Source of the DNA: a virus
Virus record (IMG/VR): IMGVR_UViG_3300044823_000534
Location: 1-41,720 of that record
DNA: 41,720 nt
Reading direction: 5' to 3' (one strand)
The notes under the pieces are model-generated. The model was given only the letters and a program-made list of their open reading frames with translations. It did no database searches and was not told the origin of the DNA. The position numbers were made by a program, and so were the translations under genes. Positions 1 to 6,702 of this stretch are shown in pieces (positions within the stretch are counted from its first letter, which is position 1; each line of letters begins with the position of its first letter).

Positions 1-201
1 TTAACCAGGTAACTCTTCATTAAAACTATTAGATTTTATTTCAGCATCTTCCATTATAACATATCTGAATTTAAATATTCCGTTTGAATGGAATATTGGA
101 CCGGAAGTAGTTTTTTCTTGTAACCTTTGTATTACTTTCTTTAGTCCATCTACTAATTGACAAATCTCTTCTGCTTGAACAGCAACTCTAATTTCTTTCA
201 T
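1..201 (-). CDS. Small hypothetical early-operon protein (66 aa)
   Basis: I do not recognise this 66-residue protein. It begins with ATG at 201 and its stop codon lies on the first three bases of the window, so it is complete. The N-terminal half is charged and helical, the C-terminal half is mixed. Its start overlaps the end of the upstream gene by 14 bases, so it is probably the most distal visible gene of the leftward early operon and translationally coupled to it. Whether the operon continues to the left cannot be seen. Confidence 0.6.
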   Translation of the reverse strand: MKEIRVAVQAEEICQLVDGLKKVIQRLQEKTTSGPIFHSNGIFKFRYVIMEDAEIKSNSFNEELPG

Positions 202-454
202 TTTTGCTATTTGTTTTTATTCTTTCTAAAAGCCAGTTTGCGATCCAGATTTCATTGTTATTATCTTTGCGCAACTGGCTGAATGGGATCCAGCTCTTAT
301 ATTTTTTGTCATTCACATTAAAAAATAATTCAACGGCTTTGTCTGTGAGCAAACTAATACATTGAACGTCAAGTTTCGTGAAGTTAAAAACATCATGAGG
401 AAGAGTATCGATTGACTTTATTAAAGCGGTTGTAAAAGGATCATTTGCTTTCAT
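188..454 (-). CDS. Hypothetical protein (88 aa)
   Basis: Unrecognised 88-residue soluble protein with no obvious motif, and with several aromatic residues in its centre. It overlaps the ASCH gene upstream by four bases (ATGA) and the 66-aa gene downstream by 14 bases. Both junctions are typical of the coupled genes in this early operon and are the main support for its being real. No function is proposed. Confidence 0.65.
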   Translation of the reverse strand: MKANDPFTTALIKSIDTLPHDVFNFTKLDVQCISLLTDKAVELFFNVNDKKYKSWIPFSQLRKDNNNEIWIANWLLERIKTNSKNERN

Positions 455-903
455 AAATAAATTATCTCCCCGTCATAATTCCATGCGCCTTGATGACCTT
501 TAATCGGGATTGGTTGAATAATATTTATTACTGGTAAGAATAAACCAAACCGTGTAGTAAATTCGCAATCAATTAAAGCTCTTGTAGAATGATATTTTTC
601 CAATTTATCGAAACTTTCAACCCATGCCGTACAAATAATACTTCCACGAATATTGCTATCATTTGTATTACAAAATATATTTTGTTGAAAATCTCCTTTG
701 AGATCATAAATCTTTTTAATTTGATTTTCTGCTAAATATTTTCCTGCAAGAAGTTTCCAGTCTTTATCCCAATGCAGTCCAGCATGAATGCCAATAGTCT
801 GACCTATTAAATGCCGAAATCTTATATGGGTTCTCGTTTCAATACTTTTCCATCCCCATGCTATGAATGAAGCCCATGGCTGCCATAGTGTAATTGTTTT
901 CAT
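451..903 (-). CDS. ASCH-domain protein (150 aa)
   Basis: The N-terminus reads MKTITLWQPWASFIAWGWKS followed by IETRT. This is the characteristic start of the ASCH (PUA-like beta-barrel) family, where a QPWA segment and a downstream K-x-x-E-x-R motif line the putative RNA or nucleotide binding cleft. A second conserved patch, IGIHAGLHW, follows at about residue 37. ASCH proteins are common as small phage genes. Roles proposed for the family are RNA binding, or amidohydrolase activity on modified nucleosides, but none is shown for this protein. It shares four-base overlaps with both neighbours, so it is co-translated with them in the distal early operon. Confidence 0.82.
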   Translation of the reverse strand: MKTITLWQPWASFIAWGWKSIETRTHIRFRHLIGQTIGIHAGLHWDKDWKLLAGKYLAENQIKKIYDLKGDFQQNIFCNTNDSNIRGSIICTAWVESFDKLEKYHSTRALIDCEFTTRFGLFLPVINIIQPIPIKGHQGAWNYDGEIIYL

Positions 904-1292
904 TTCTTCATCATTTTAGTTGCAATAAGTTCCACTTTCATTAGATTCACAATAGTTCCGATTGTTTTATTCATAGCATTTGCAACCGGGATATGTTTAG
1001 CTCCATCAGCTGAGTTAAGTTTGTCTATTAAGTTAAAAGCGGAATCTTTAATTTTTGTCCATTTACTATCTTCACAAAATTTAACAATTCCTTCTAAGTT
1101 GATTTCATTTTCTGCGGGAAGGAATAGTTTAAGTTCGGCTTCAACCTTATCCAATTTGACTATTATGATATTCAAATTGGTAGATATTATTAATTCTTCC
1201 TCAGTTATCCGGAAGTCTATAATCTTACGGGGTTCAAGTTTATACATGAAGGTTTTTCCGCGCATTTTGTTAAGTTGGGTTTCAAGCGACAT
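900..1292 (-). CDS. Hypothetical protein (130 aa)
   Basis: Unrecognised soluble protein of 130 residues. The first 60 residues alternate hydrophobic and charged positions as in a small beta sheet, and the C-terminal half looks helical and is lysine-rich. It starts at ATG 1292, overlapping the HNH gene by 11 bases, and ends in a four-base ATGA overlap with the ASCH gene. Operon position and codon use support a real gene. No function can be assigned. Confidence 0.65.
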   Translation of the reverse strand: MSLETQLNKMRGKTFMYKLEPRKIIDFRITEEELIISTNLNIIIVKLDKVEAELKLFLPAENEINLEGIVKFCEDSKWTKIKDSAFNLIDKLNSADGAKHIPVANAMNKTIGTIVNLMKVELIATKMMKK

Positions 1293-2094
1293 TTTTTATA
1301 CTCCTTTTTAGTAAATATTGTGCTCGTTTCAGTTCGATTATTTCAGGATGTTTTAATATTTCATTGAATAACTTTTCGTCTTTCCGAATTGAACCTCTGG
1401 TCCCTTGTTCTTTTTTCATGGAAAGCATAAAGGCAATAGATCTATTAGCCATATGCATTTTAGAGGCTTGTTCTTCGCGGGTAATTAATGTGAGATTCTC
1501 GGGATTACAATTAAGTGGATTTCCATCTTTCATTATTACCAACAAGCCTGAAGGAATGTGACCGATATGTTTTTCGTAATTAACAAGGGCTAATTTTCTG
1601 AAGCCGCCTTTTACTTTTATTAACTTCGTTAAGTATCCTTGAATAGTTTTTACGATAATTGAACCGATTGGAAGTTGGAATCTTAATTTAGCGTTTGCCC
1701 AACGACAATTATCCATCCTGCCTTGATCAATATTTCTCAATAATATTTTGAATTTTTGTTCCTCGGTTCTTTTTAGTTTTAGGTAACTGCGTTTTTTTTC
1801 AATATGTTTTTTTGTCCATCCTTTTCTCTTATGCCAATTCTTATTAAATATTTCTGCTAATTCAACATCACCCATTATTTTGTAATGATCTGTTAAATAT
1901 TTTATTTGTTCTGCAGTCCAATATTCCATTTCCATTCTTCTGAAACCCAGCTCATAAAGCTTAGTCCTGGTGGATGTTAATCTTAAACCGAGAGCATCAG
2001 CCATTTCTTTATTAGTCATTGTCAAATAATTCATTTTAAGAAATGTGAGCATCTTATCAGTCCAGATTAATTTTTCCCAGGTCTTTCTATACAT
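1282..2094 (-). CDS. HNH-family homing-type endonuclease (270 aa)
   Basis: The N-terminal ~90 residues contain two tryptophan-led helical repeats (around residues 5-50 and 57-100, the second starting YWTAEQIKYL). They resemble SANT/Myb- or HTH-like DNA-binding repeats seen in phage HNH proteins. The C-terminal half holds a candidate HNH core: H-I-G-H-I-P-S-G near residue 180, then KDGNPLNCNPENLTLITREE, the N-P-x-N-L signature of HNH_3-type homing nucleases. In phages such enzymes are free-standing homing endonucleases or packaging cofactors. Its place in the early operon, far from the terminase, favours a selfish or accessory nuclease. The exact catalytic residues were judged by eye. Confidence 0.75.
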   Translation of the reverse strand: MYRKTWEKLIWTDKMLTFLKMNYLTMTNKEMADALGLRLTSTRTKLYELGFRRMEMEYWTAEQIKYLTDHYKIMGDVELAEIFNKNWHKRKGWTKKHIEKKRSYLKLKRTEEQKFKILLRNIDQGRMDNCRWANAKLRFQLPIGSIIVKTIQGYLTKLIKVKGGFRKLALVNYEKHIGHIPSGLLVIMKDGNPLNCNPENLTLITREEQASKMHMANRSIAFMLSMKKEQGTRGSIRKDEKLFNEILKHPEIIELKRAQYLLKRSIKNVA

Positions 2095-2107
2095 TATTAT
2101 TATTAAC

Positions 2108-2692
2108 TTATTTCTCGGAAATTGCTTCTTCGTAAGCTTTTTGAGTTATGATAAATTTATCATAGGCACCATTGTTTTTATCGGGATGTTGTTCCATGCT
2201 TAATTTTCTATAAGCAGTTTTTATTTGGTCTTTAGTTGAATTACTTTCAATGCCTAAAACAACCCACCAGGCAGCGTTTCCTTCGCCTGCATGTTCAGGA
2301 AGAGCTTTGAAGCCCGTGAATGCTCGTTTAAGCATCTCTGAAACGCCATCACGTTCCATCTGGCGAATTGCATTAACCGTTCTTTCTATTGCATGAAGAT
2401 TATCCTGGACACGGTTCCAAAGGTCGCAACATAAAACTGTATTTGACTGGTTGTAAATAAAATAAACCGCAACTCCCATATCATCCACTTTTATATTTGA
2501 ATAAGGTAATCCATCTCTACGCAATGGTATATTAGTTGAGATAATCACTTCTTTTGCTTTAAGCATCCTTAATTGATTGAGGAGTTCATCTCTGGCAAAA
2601 GCAATCGATAACTTGTCATTGAATCGTGAACGTTTTGGAAGTTTAGTTCTAGGGTATTCTAAAGGATAATGTAAAGGATAAGATTCAATCAT
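2108..2692 (-). CDS. J-domain (DnaJ-like) protein (194 aa)
   Basis: The C-terminal ~50 residues form a J domain. AWWVVLGIESNSTKDQIKTA is followed by YRKLSMEQHPDKN, with the HPD tripeptide that stimulates Hsp70 ATPase activity, and a final helix ending in KAYEEAI. The N-terminal ~140 residues have no G/F or zinc region and are unrecognised, so this is a J protein with a private substrate domain. It probably recruits host DnaK to a phage process, perhaps replisome or transpososome remodelling (inference; Mu itself uses ClpX for that step). Its start overlaps the zinc-finger gene upstream by four bases. Confidence 0.85.
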   Translation of the reverse strand: MIESYPLHYPLEYPRTKLPKRSRFNDKLSIAFARDELLNQLRMLKAKEVIISTNIPLRRDGLPYSNIKVDDMGVAVYFIYNQSNTVLCCDLWNRVQDNLHAIERTVNAIRQMERDGVSEMLKRAFTGFKALPEHAGEGNAAWWVVLGIESNSTKDQIKTAYRKLSMEQHPDKNNGAYDKFIITQKAYEEAISEK

Positions 2693-2910
2693 TTTATCTC
2701 CACTTCATTTTTAATTTTTCCAAATATCTTTTTTGACAATTCAACTACGGAAATCTTTCTTAATGCAGTTTTCTTCATTTCTTTATTGTGTTCATAACAA
2801 TATTCTGCATCGGGATTGCGGTCGACAAGATTTTGTTTTAAGCGTTTCGGACAGCCAGGGAAATGACATCGTCTATTGCTCAAGATTCGGAAGTCAAGTT
2901 TTATTGTCAT
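2689..2910 (-). CDS. Small zinc-finger protein (73 aa)
   Basis: A 73-residue basic protein with a probable zinc site. CHFPGCPKRL near residues 15-24 supplies two cysteines, and YCYEH near residues 37-41 supplies a cysteine and a histidine. The spacing suggests a single C3H or C2CH treble-clef knuckle. Such proteins in phage early operons usually bind nucleic acid or adapt host enzymes; no specific role is claimed. It is coupled by ATGA overlaps to both neighbours. Confidence 0.68.
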   Translation of the reverse strand: MTIKLDFRILSNRRCHFPGCPKRLKQNLVDRNPDAEYCYEHNKEMKKTALRKISVVELSKKIFGKIKNEVEIK

Positions 2911-3242
2911 TTTGTATCCTTAAAAAGTTCTAAGTTATCAGTTGTTATTCCTTTCTCTTCCCGCCAGTTGTAAATTGTTTTTACCGATACACCTAATATC
3001 CGCGCGGCTTCGTCATATGCCACGTTTTTATTTTTGATAGCCCAGGCTTTCTTGAGAAAAGTAATTGGCTGGCTGGAGAAGTGAATGCTTGTCTTCTCGA
3101 AGTGTTTGTGCAGCGCCATGTAAGCTTCGAATCCGAGTAATTTATCACCTAAAAAATCCTGTAGTGCTTTTATCGCTTCCCGCTGATCACGGGTGAAGCA
3201 TTTTTCATAATCTGGAATATCTTTTATCCAATCTTGATTCAT
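2907..3242 (-). CDS. HTH protein in the mor position (111 aa)
   Basis: The C-terminal part carries a helix-turn-helix: AYDEAARILGVSVKTIYNWR, a Hin/homeodomain-like recognition unit. A longer reading from TTG at 3260 exists. ATG 3242 is preferred because it gives an ATGA overlap with the stop of the small membrane gene upstream, the junction used throughout this operon. In Mu the middle-gene activator Mor follows gemA, and this HTH protein lies one small gene after the GemA homologue. A middle or late activator role is therefore plausible. The N-terminal ~55 residues do not clearly resemble the Mor dimerisation domain, so this rests on position plus the HTH. Confidence 0.62.
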   Translation of the reverse strand: MNQDWIKDIPDYEKCFTRDQREAIKALQDFLGDKLLGFEAYMALHKHFEKTSIHFSSQPITFLKKAWAIKNKNVAYDEAARILGVSVKTIYNWREEKGITTDNLELFKDTK

Positions 3243-3400
3243 TCGGCTTCTTTCCCGCAAAGAAATTCATGAATTCTTTCTGCAACCCATATCATTAATC
3301 GTTTAAGAACAATTATGATTTCGAATATTCCACAAAGGAATAAATATAAAAAGCAAGTAAGAGCAATAAGAAGGAAGATTAATATTATTATTGATTTCAT
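3239..3400 (-). CDS. Small single-pass membrane protein (53 aa)
   Basis: A 53-codon frame that is easy to miss. It starts at ATG 3400, overlapping the GemA stop in an ATGA, and stops at 3239, overlapping the start of the HTH gene in another ATGA. The first ~35 residues are one long hydrophobic segment (MKSIIILIFLLIALTCF onward), followed by a basic amphipathic tail. Precise overlaps on both sides argue for a real, coupled gene. It could be an inner-membrane modulator of host physiology, but no family is recognised. Confidence 0.7.
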   Translation of the reverse strand: MKSIIILIFLLIALTCFLYLFLCGIFEIIIVLKRLMIWVAERIHEFLCGKEAE

Positions 3401-3831
3401 AATGTCTCGATTGCTTTAATTATTTTATGTGCATCGGCGCCGGTGATAAATTCAATTTTATCTTTGCCGCTTATTCGTTTAATAAAACGATTCATAGATT
3501 CTTCCGTTTTCTCCCGGGAGTGAGTCATCCATAGACCTTCAATCATTCGCATTTGCGCGGGTGATGCAAACTTGCCCGCTCGACCGGCGAACTCTTCATA
3601 TTTTTTTACTTTACCGTTTTGAGTTTGTTTGAATCCAAGTTTTACGAAGATATTCAGGAGGGCTTCTGCTTGTTGGTAATTTAATTCTTTGCATGTTTTG
3701 CATGGTAGCTTCTGATTGTTATTAAACCCGGAAAGAATATCCCGGTATTGTTGATCGGTTAAACTAAGTTGAGATTTTGCAATGTGGACTTTCTTAACCT
3801 GCACCGGCGATATGTTGTCAGACGGCTTCAT
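3397..3831 (-). CDS. gemA: Mu gp16/GemA-family regulatory protein (144 aa)
   Basis: The N-terminus matches the gp16 family (DUF1018), with K-V-H-I-A-K-S-Q-L-S-L-T-D-Q-Q-Y-R-D-I-L and G-F near residues 14-35. A central segment, EEFAGRAGKFASPAQMRMIE, followed by W and a basic stretch, is also typical. In Mu the protein (GemA) modulates host gene expression and DNA supercoiling during the early phase. The biochemical role is not well settled. Length is normal for the family. Its start overlaps the upstream stop by one base (TAATG), and it lies downstream of gam as in Mu. Confidence 0.85.
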   Translation of the reverse strand: MKPSDNISPVQVKKVHIAKSQLSLTDQQYRDILSGFNNNQKLPCKTCKELNYQQAEALLNIFVKLGFKQTQNGKVKKYEEFAGRAGKFASPAQMRMIEGLWMTHSREKTEESMNRFIKRISGKDKIEFITGADAHKIIKAIETL

Positions 3832-4196
3832 TATAAATAAAATTTAGAAAATTTTAATGAATCAAGTTTATCGACTATTTCTTTCCTTGATTTTTCTATC
3901 TCGAATGAAGAAAGAGGATTGAATCGCCCAAGAACAACATTGCAGGTAATATCAAATAAATCTTCTTTAATCCCCCTAAGTTTTAGATAATAAGTGCCAC
4001 CCTGGAAGGGTATACAAGGATTGTTAGTTGAATTATTAAAATAATCAGGATAAAATATTTCCTTTACTACTATTTTATATCCGAAAGCAACTGCATCCTT
4101 AATAAAAATTTCGAAGTCATCATAAGAGGATGCACCGATATAACGGATTAAACGATTAATGATCTTTAATAAAGTCTTTTTCATATCCATACTCAC
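3831..4196 (-). CDS. Hypothetical protein between Gam and GemA (121 aa)
   Basis: Unrecognised 121-residue protein. The first ~15 residues are basic and helical; the middle contains a proline- and aromatic-rich stretch around FYPDYFNNSTNNPCIPFQGG, then a likely beta segment (TYYLKLRG). Several methionines lie near the start (codons 1, 3 and 5), so initiation could be at ATG 4196 or 4184. It follows gam with a six-base gap and is joined to gemA by TAATG. Confidence 0.62.
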   Translation of the reverse strand: MSMDMKKTLLKIINRLIRYIGASSYDDFEIFIKDAVAFGYKIVVKEIFYPDYFNNSTNNPCIPFQGGTYYLKLRGIKEDLFDITCNVVLGRFNPLSSFEIEKSRKEIVDKLDSLKFSKFYL

Positions 4197-4202
4197 TATT
4201 AG

Positions 4203-4736
4203 TTATTTTGTTTCTTCCAGCTTAATTTTCTCTTTATCTATCTCATAAAAGAATTTCTCGCCTTTGAAAATCTTCATGCCGGCAGCTTCAAGCTTCTCCG
4301 GAGTGATAATATTTTTTTCGAAATCGGAAATGATTTTAACCTTATCAATTACTATGCTGACCGAGACATATTTAATTCCAAAGAGATCCTGGAGTTTTTC
4401 TTTTACGCGGTCCCAGCTCCATTTCTTTGGATTAATAAGTTTCAGGGAATTCTTTCCGGCACGGAAACCGATTCTTCCGTATGTAAGTACCCGGCTGCGC
4501 TGATCAGTAAATAACTTTTTATTTGATTTGCCGAATTCCTCGAGCTGGCTTTTAAAGTCTAAAACTTTATTATTCATTTCAAGTATTGGAGTCTCGTAAC
4601 GTTTCTTGAGATCAAGGATAATTACATTCAAATCGTTTTCATCTTTCTCGATTGTTAGTTCGAGCGCAGCGATCTTGAATAATGTATCGTTGACTTCATC
4701 AAAAGTTTTGAGTGCTGGATAATTATTCTTTTTCAT
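4203..4736 (-). CDS. gam: Gam-like host-nuclease inhibitor (177 aa)
   Basis: This matches the Mu Gam family, which binds double-stranded DNA ends as a Ku-like dimer and shields transposing phage DNA from host exonucleases. Visible support: a long N-terminal coiled coil (residues ~10-70), the core GRIGFRAGKNSLKLINPKKW, and a C-terminal beta-rich part ending GMKIFKGEKFFYEIDKE. The frame is open further upstream, but ATG 4736 is chosen because an AGGAG lies about 10 bases before it and because the Gam homology starts here. It overlaps the end of the preceding ATA-initiated frame by 14 bases. Confidence 0.92.
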   Translation of the reverse strand: MKKNNYPALKTFDEVNDTLFKIAALELTIEKDENDLNVIILDLKKRYETPILEMNNKVLDFKSQLEEFGKSNKKLFTDQRSRVLTYGRIGFRAGKNSLKLINPKKWSWDRVKEKLQDLFGIKYVSVSIVIDKVKIISDFEKNIITPEKLEAAGMKIFKGEKFFYEIDKEKIKLEETK

Positions 4737-5034
4737 TATTAGCATCTCCTGTTTGAGCCGCTGATGATTGATCAAAAAGAGTCGGATCATCAATGTTGAT
4801 AACAACCGGGTAATTCTTTTCTAACATGGATTTCATATTGAGAAGAAAATCTTTGTCTTCTTTATCCATCAAACGCAGAAATTCAATCTTGCTTTTGATT
4901 CTCTTGTATTCTTCAACCGCAGGTTTGAGCGTGTTGAGCTTTTTACCAAGCGATTCTATCGCTTCGGAACGCTTCCGTGAATTGGAAGCGAAATCGTTTA
5001 GGAAATCAATTGCTGCGTGTACTTTTTCAGATAT
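4723..5034 (-). CDS. Coiled-coil protein with apparent ATA start (103 aa)
   Basis: An open frame of 103 codons fills the space between gam and the 93-aa gene but has no ATG, GTG or TTG near its beginning. The best start is ATA at 5034-5032. It overlaps the upstream stop by one base (TAATA, exactly where this phage normally has TAATG) and has AAAGGAG six bases before it. The predicted protein starts (M)SEKVHAAIDFLNDFASNS, is highly charged and helical, and ends DANNEKE. It is unrecognised. Alternative starts inside the frame (TTG or ATG near codon 55) would remove half the protein. Confidence 0.72.
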   Translation of the reverse strand: MSEKVHAAIDFLNDFASNSRKRSEAIESLGKKLNTLKPAVEEYKRIKSKIEFLRLMDKEDKDFLLNMKSMLEKNYPVVINIDDPTLFDQSSAAQTGDANNEKE

Positions 5035-5315
5035 TATAACTCCTTTGGTTTATATTCAAAAATGTGAGTAAAATACCCATCATTAGGTGTGTGGATGGTT
5101 GCGACATATCCTATTAAATCTTTGAGATCTACTGGTTGGGATTGGTCAGTAATATGTGCTCTAAATTCTCTTGGTTCTACCGGTAATCTATCATCAACGA
5201 GAGCAAAAAGAATAATAATATTATTAGACCATTGGACAGAAAGAATTGTTGAATGAATAGGCATCCATATAACAGTAAACCCATAAAGATTTATTATAAA
5301 TTGATTAATTCTCAT
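5034..5315 (-). CDS. Hypothetical protein (93 aa)
   Basis: Unrecognised 93-residue protein of likely all-beta structure, with alternating hydrophobic residues at FTVIWMPIHSTILSVQW and EPREFRAHITDQSQPVDL. Its last codons (AAG GAG) double as the ribosome binding site for the next, ATA-started gene. The start ATG at 5315 follows the preceding gene by eight bases. No function assigned. Confidence 0.63.
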   Translation of the reverse strand: MRINQFIINLYGFTVIWMPIHSTILSVQWSNNIIILFALVDDRLPVEPREFRAHITDQSQPVDLKDLIGYVATIHTPNDGYFTHIFEYKPKEL

Positions 5316-5323
5316 CGTGGCTC

Positions 5324-5776
5324 CTATTCTAAAGTTAGATTGTATAAATTTTTATAATTGACAAACCATATTATGTTCGGCATTCCTTTGGGACCCATAG
5401 TTTTTTGACCTGGAAAAGATTCAATTAAGTAAAAGGGCGCCTTTGTAAAATAATTCCTTCTGGCACTGACAATATGAAGTCCCCATTTATCATCATCATT
5501 GAAATATCCTTTAACCTGGTGATCAGTGGCTCTGCCGCCGAGCATGATTAACGCATTCAGATATTCAAATGAATCTTCGGCAAACTTCCCTTTCAGTTTG
5601 TTATATACTTCAGCTTTGATTCCGTTGCCATTCCAGAGCCAGTCCGGATGCTTGATAAAAACACCAGGGTTCTTTTCTGCAGGCATAGAACTTTTAGCAG
5701 AATCAAAAAGAGGGCATCCGGTGGTAATGCCGAATTCTTCAATCATGTTTGCCTTATGTATATTGCGTGTGTACAT
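5324..5776 (-). CDS. Hypothetical protein (150 aa)
   Basis: Unrecognised 150-residue soluble protein. Visible features are an N-terminal acidic and helical region, the central segment ALIMLGGRATDHQVKGYF and a C-terminal aromatic-rich region. The helix following ATDHQVKGYF could be a winged-helix-like element, because phage proteins of this size with an A-T-[DN]-x-x-[VI] step often are, but this is weak. It starts with TAATG on the stop of the 75-aa gene upstream. Confidence 0.65.
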   Translation of the reverse strand: MYTRNIHKANMIEEFGITTGCPLFDSAKSSMPAEKNPGVFIKHPDWLWNGNGIKAEVYNKLKGKFAEDSFEYLNALIMLGGRATDHQVKGYFNDDDKWGLHIVSARRNYFTKAPFYLIESFPGQKTMGPKGMPNIIWFVNYKNLYNLTLE

Positions 5777-6003
5777 TAAACCGGTTCGACCACGAATTCT
5801 TTTTCTCTTACCAACCTTCGATAAGTCATTTTCACTTTATGAAATTTCAGCATTGCCATTTGGTATTTCTCTGAATTCTTGTCTTCCATTGCCATCGCCT
5901 CTTTATTTAGTTGCTGTGCAAGAAGATCACAAGCTTCAATTATTGATACTGCATCAGGAAATTTTAGCGTTGCTTCTTGTAAGATTAAATCTTTCTGTTT
6001 CAT
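5776..6003 (-). CDS. Hypothetical helical protein (75 aa)
   Basis: A 75-residue, strongly helical, charged protein with no recognised domain. It overlaps the upstream gene by four bases (ATGA) and the downstream gene by one base (TAATG), which supports it as a translated member of the operon. A regulatory or adaptor role would be typical for such a gene, but nothing specific can be said. Confidence 0.63.
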   Translation of the reverse strand: MKQKDLILQEATLKFPDAVSIIEACDLLAQQLNKEAMAMEDKNSEKYQMAMLKFHKVKMTYRRLVREKEFVVEPV

Positions 6004-6209
6004 TTGTTGTCCCTATTTTTTGTTTTTAGATTTTCTATTTCAACAATCATTAATTCCGGATCGTGAAGGATGCCGGATTTAATTTTATTCCAATTCATGT
6101 CATAATGCTCTTTGATTAATGAAGCGCATAGAGTAAGAATGAAAACCGAACCAAATTTCCGCTGAAACTTCTCAAGATCTTTATTAATTGATTCAATTGT
6201 TACAGACAT
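6000..6209 (-). CDS. Hypothetical protein (69 aa)
   Basis: Unrecognised 69-residue protein, mostly helical (EKFQRKFGSVFILTLCASLI gives a moderately hydrophobic helix, but too polar at its edges for a sure membrane segment). It overlaps the upstream frame by 17 bases and the downstream gene by ATGA. Confidence 0.58.
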   Translation of the reverse strand: MSVTIESINKDLEKFQRKFGSVFILTLCASLIKEHYDMNWNKIKSGILHDPELMIVEIENLKTKNRDNK

Positions 6210-6483
6210 CAGAATTCCTCTTTCCCTTTTTGGATTTATTTGGTTCGTAAATTGTTATGAGAATACAGTCACGAACTATTATCCGGCAGTTGAAAGTTTT
6301 GCTTTCAAGTAGAACACCGTTATCAGAATCAGAGATGTATTGAGCATCTTTTAGAATGGCATTAATTGCATGTTTAGCCGCGATTAAACGGGCATTATAA
6401 TCCTTTATGGAGGAGAGTTGAGGATTAAGCCGTTCAATATATCTCTCAACTATATGCTCAGTGATTATAATTCCTTTAATCAT
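6193..6483 (-). CDS. Hypothetical protein with EHIVERYIERLNP motif (96 aa)
   Basis: ATG 6483 is preferred over the longer reading from 6558. It lies one base after the stop of the zinc-finger gene, has AAGG a few bases upstream, and the upstream extension would run through that gene. The N-terminal ITEHIVERYIERLNP recalls the I-T-x-H-A-x-x-R-x-x-x-R-x helix found in small phage and toxin-like proteins. The C-terminal half is beta-rich (NCRIIVRDCILITIY) and ends basic. It could be a small RNA-binding or RelE-like fold, but this is speculation. Confidence 0.58.
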   Translation of the reverse strand: MIKGIIITEHIVERYIERLNPQLSSIKDYNARLIAAKHAINAILKDAQYISDSDNGVLLESKTFNCRIIVRDCILITIYEPNKSKKGKRNSDVCNN

Positions 6484-6484
6484 T

Positions 6485-6682
6485 TCAATTGCCTTGAGCC
6501 GGTAACTTTTTGAATATATGATTGCATTTGAAACAAATGCGATGATTTGGTTTTTCATAAACCTTTCTAATAAAATCTTTGTTCATCGGTATCGAGGCAA
6601 TGCCTTTATTTCCGCCATAATTTGCACCGCAAAGAACATTTTTATTTTTATTACGTAGATGAACAACTATTCTTCTTTTCAT
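6485..6682 (-). CDS. Small basic zinc-ribbon-like protein (65 aa)
   Basis: A 65-residue, lysine/arginine-rich protein with cysteines at about residue 18 and in ICFKCNHIF near residues 49-57. This suggests a zinc knuckle that could be completed by nearby histidines. It starts right after a GGAG-type ribosome binding site (the upstream text reads AAAGGAGATAAA before ATG 6682) and follows the ATPase gene by 20 bases. It probably binds nucleic acid. No family assigned. Confidence 0.6.
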   Translation of the reverse strand: MKRRIVVHLRNKNKNVLCGANYGGNKGIASIPMNKDFIRKVYEKPNHRICFKCNHIFKKLPAQGN

Positions 6683-6702
6683 TTTATCTCCTTTATTAAT
6701 AA

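Noticed and set aside
5526-6029. Plus-strand frame of 167 codons opposite the early operon
   Set aside because: It lies antisense to two well-supported genes with coupled junctions, has no ribosome binding site and shows no domain. It is a shadow of the minus-strand genes.
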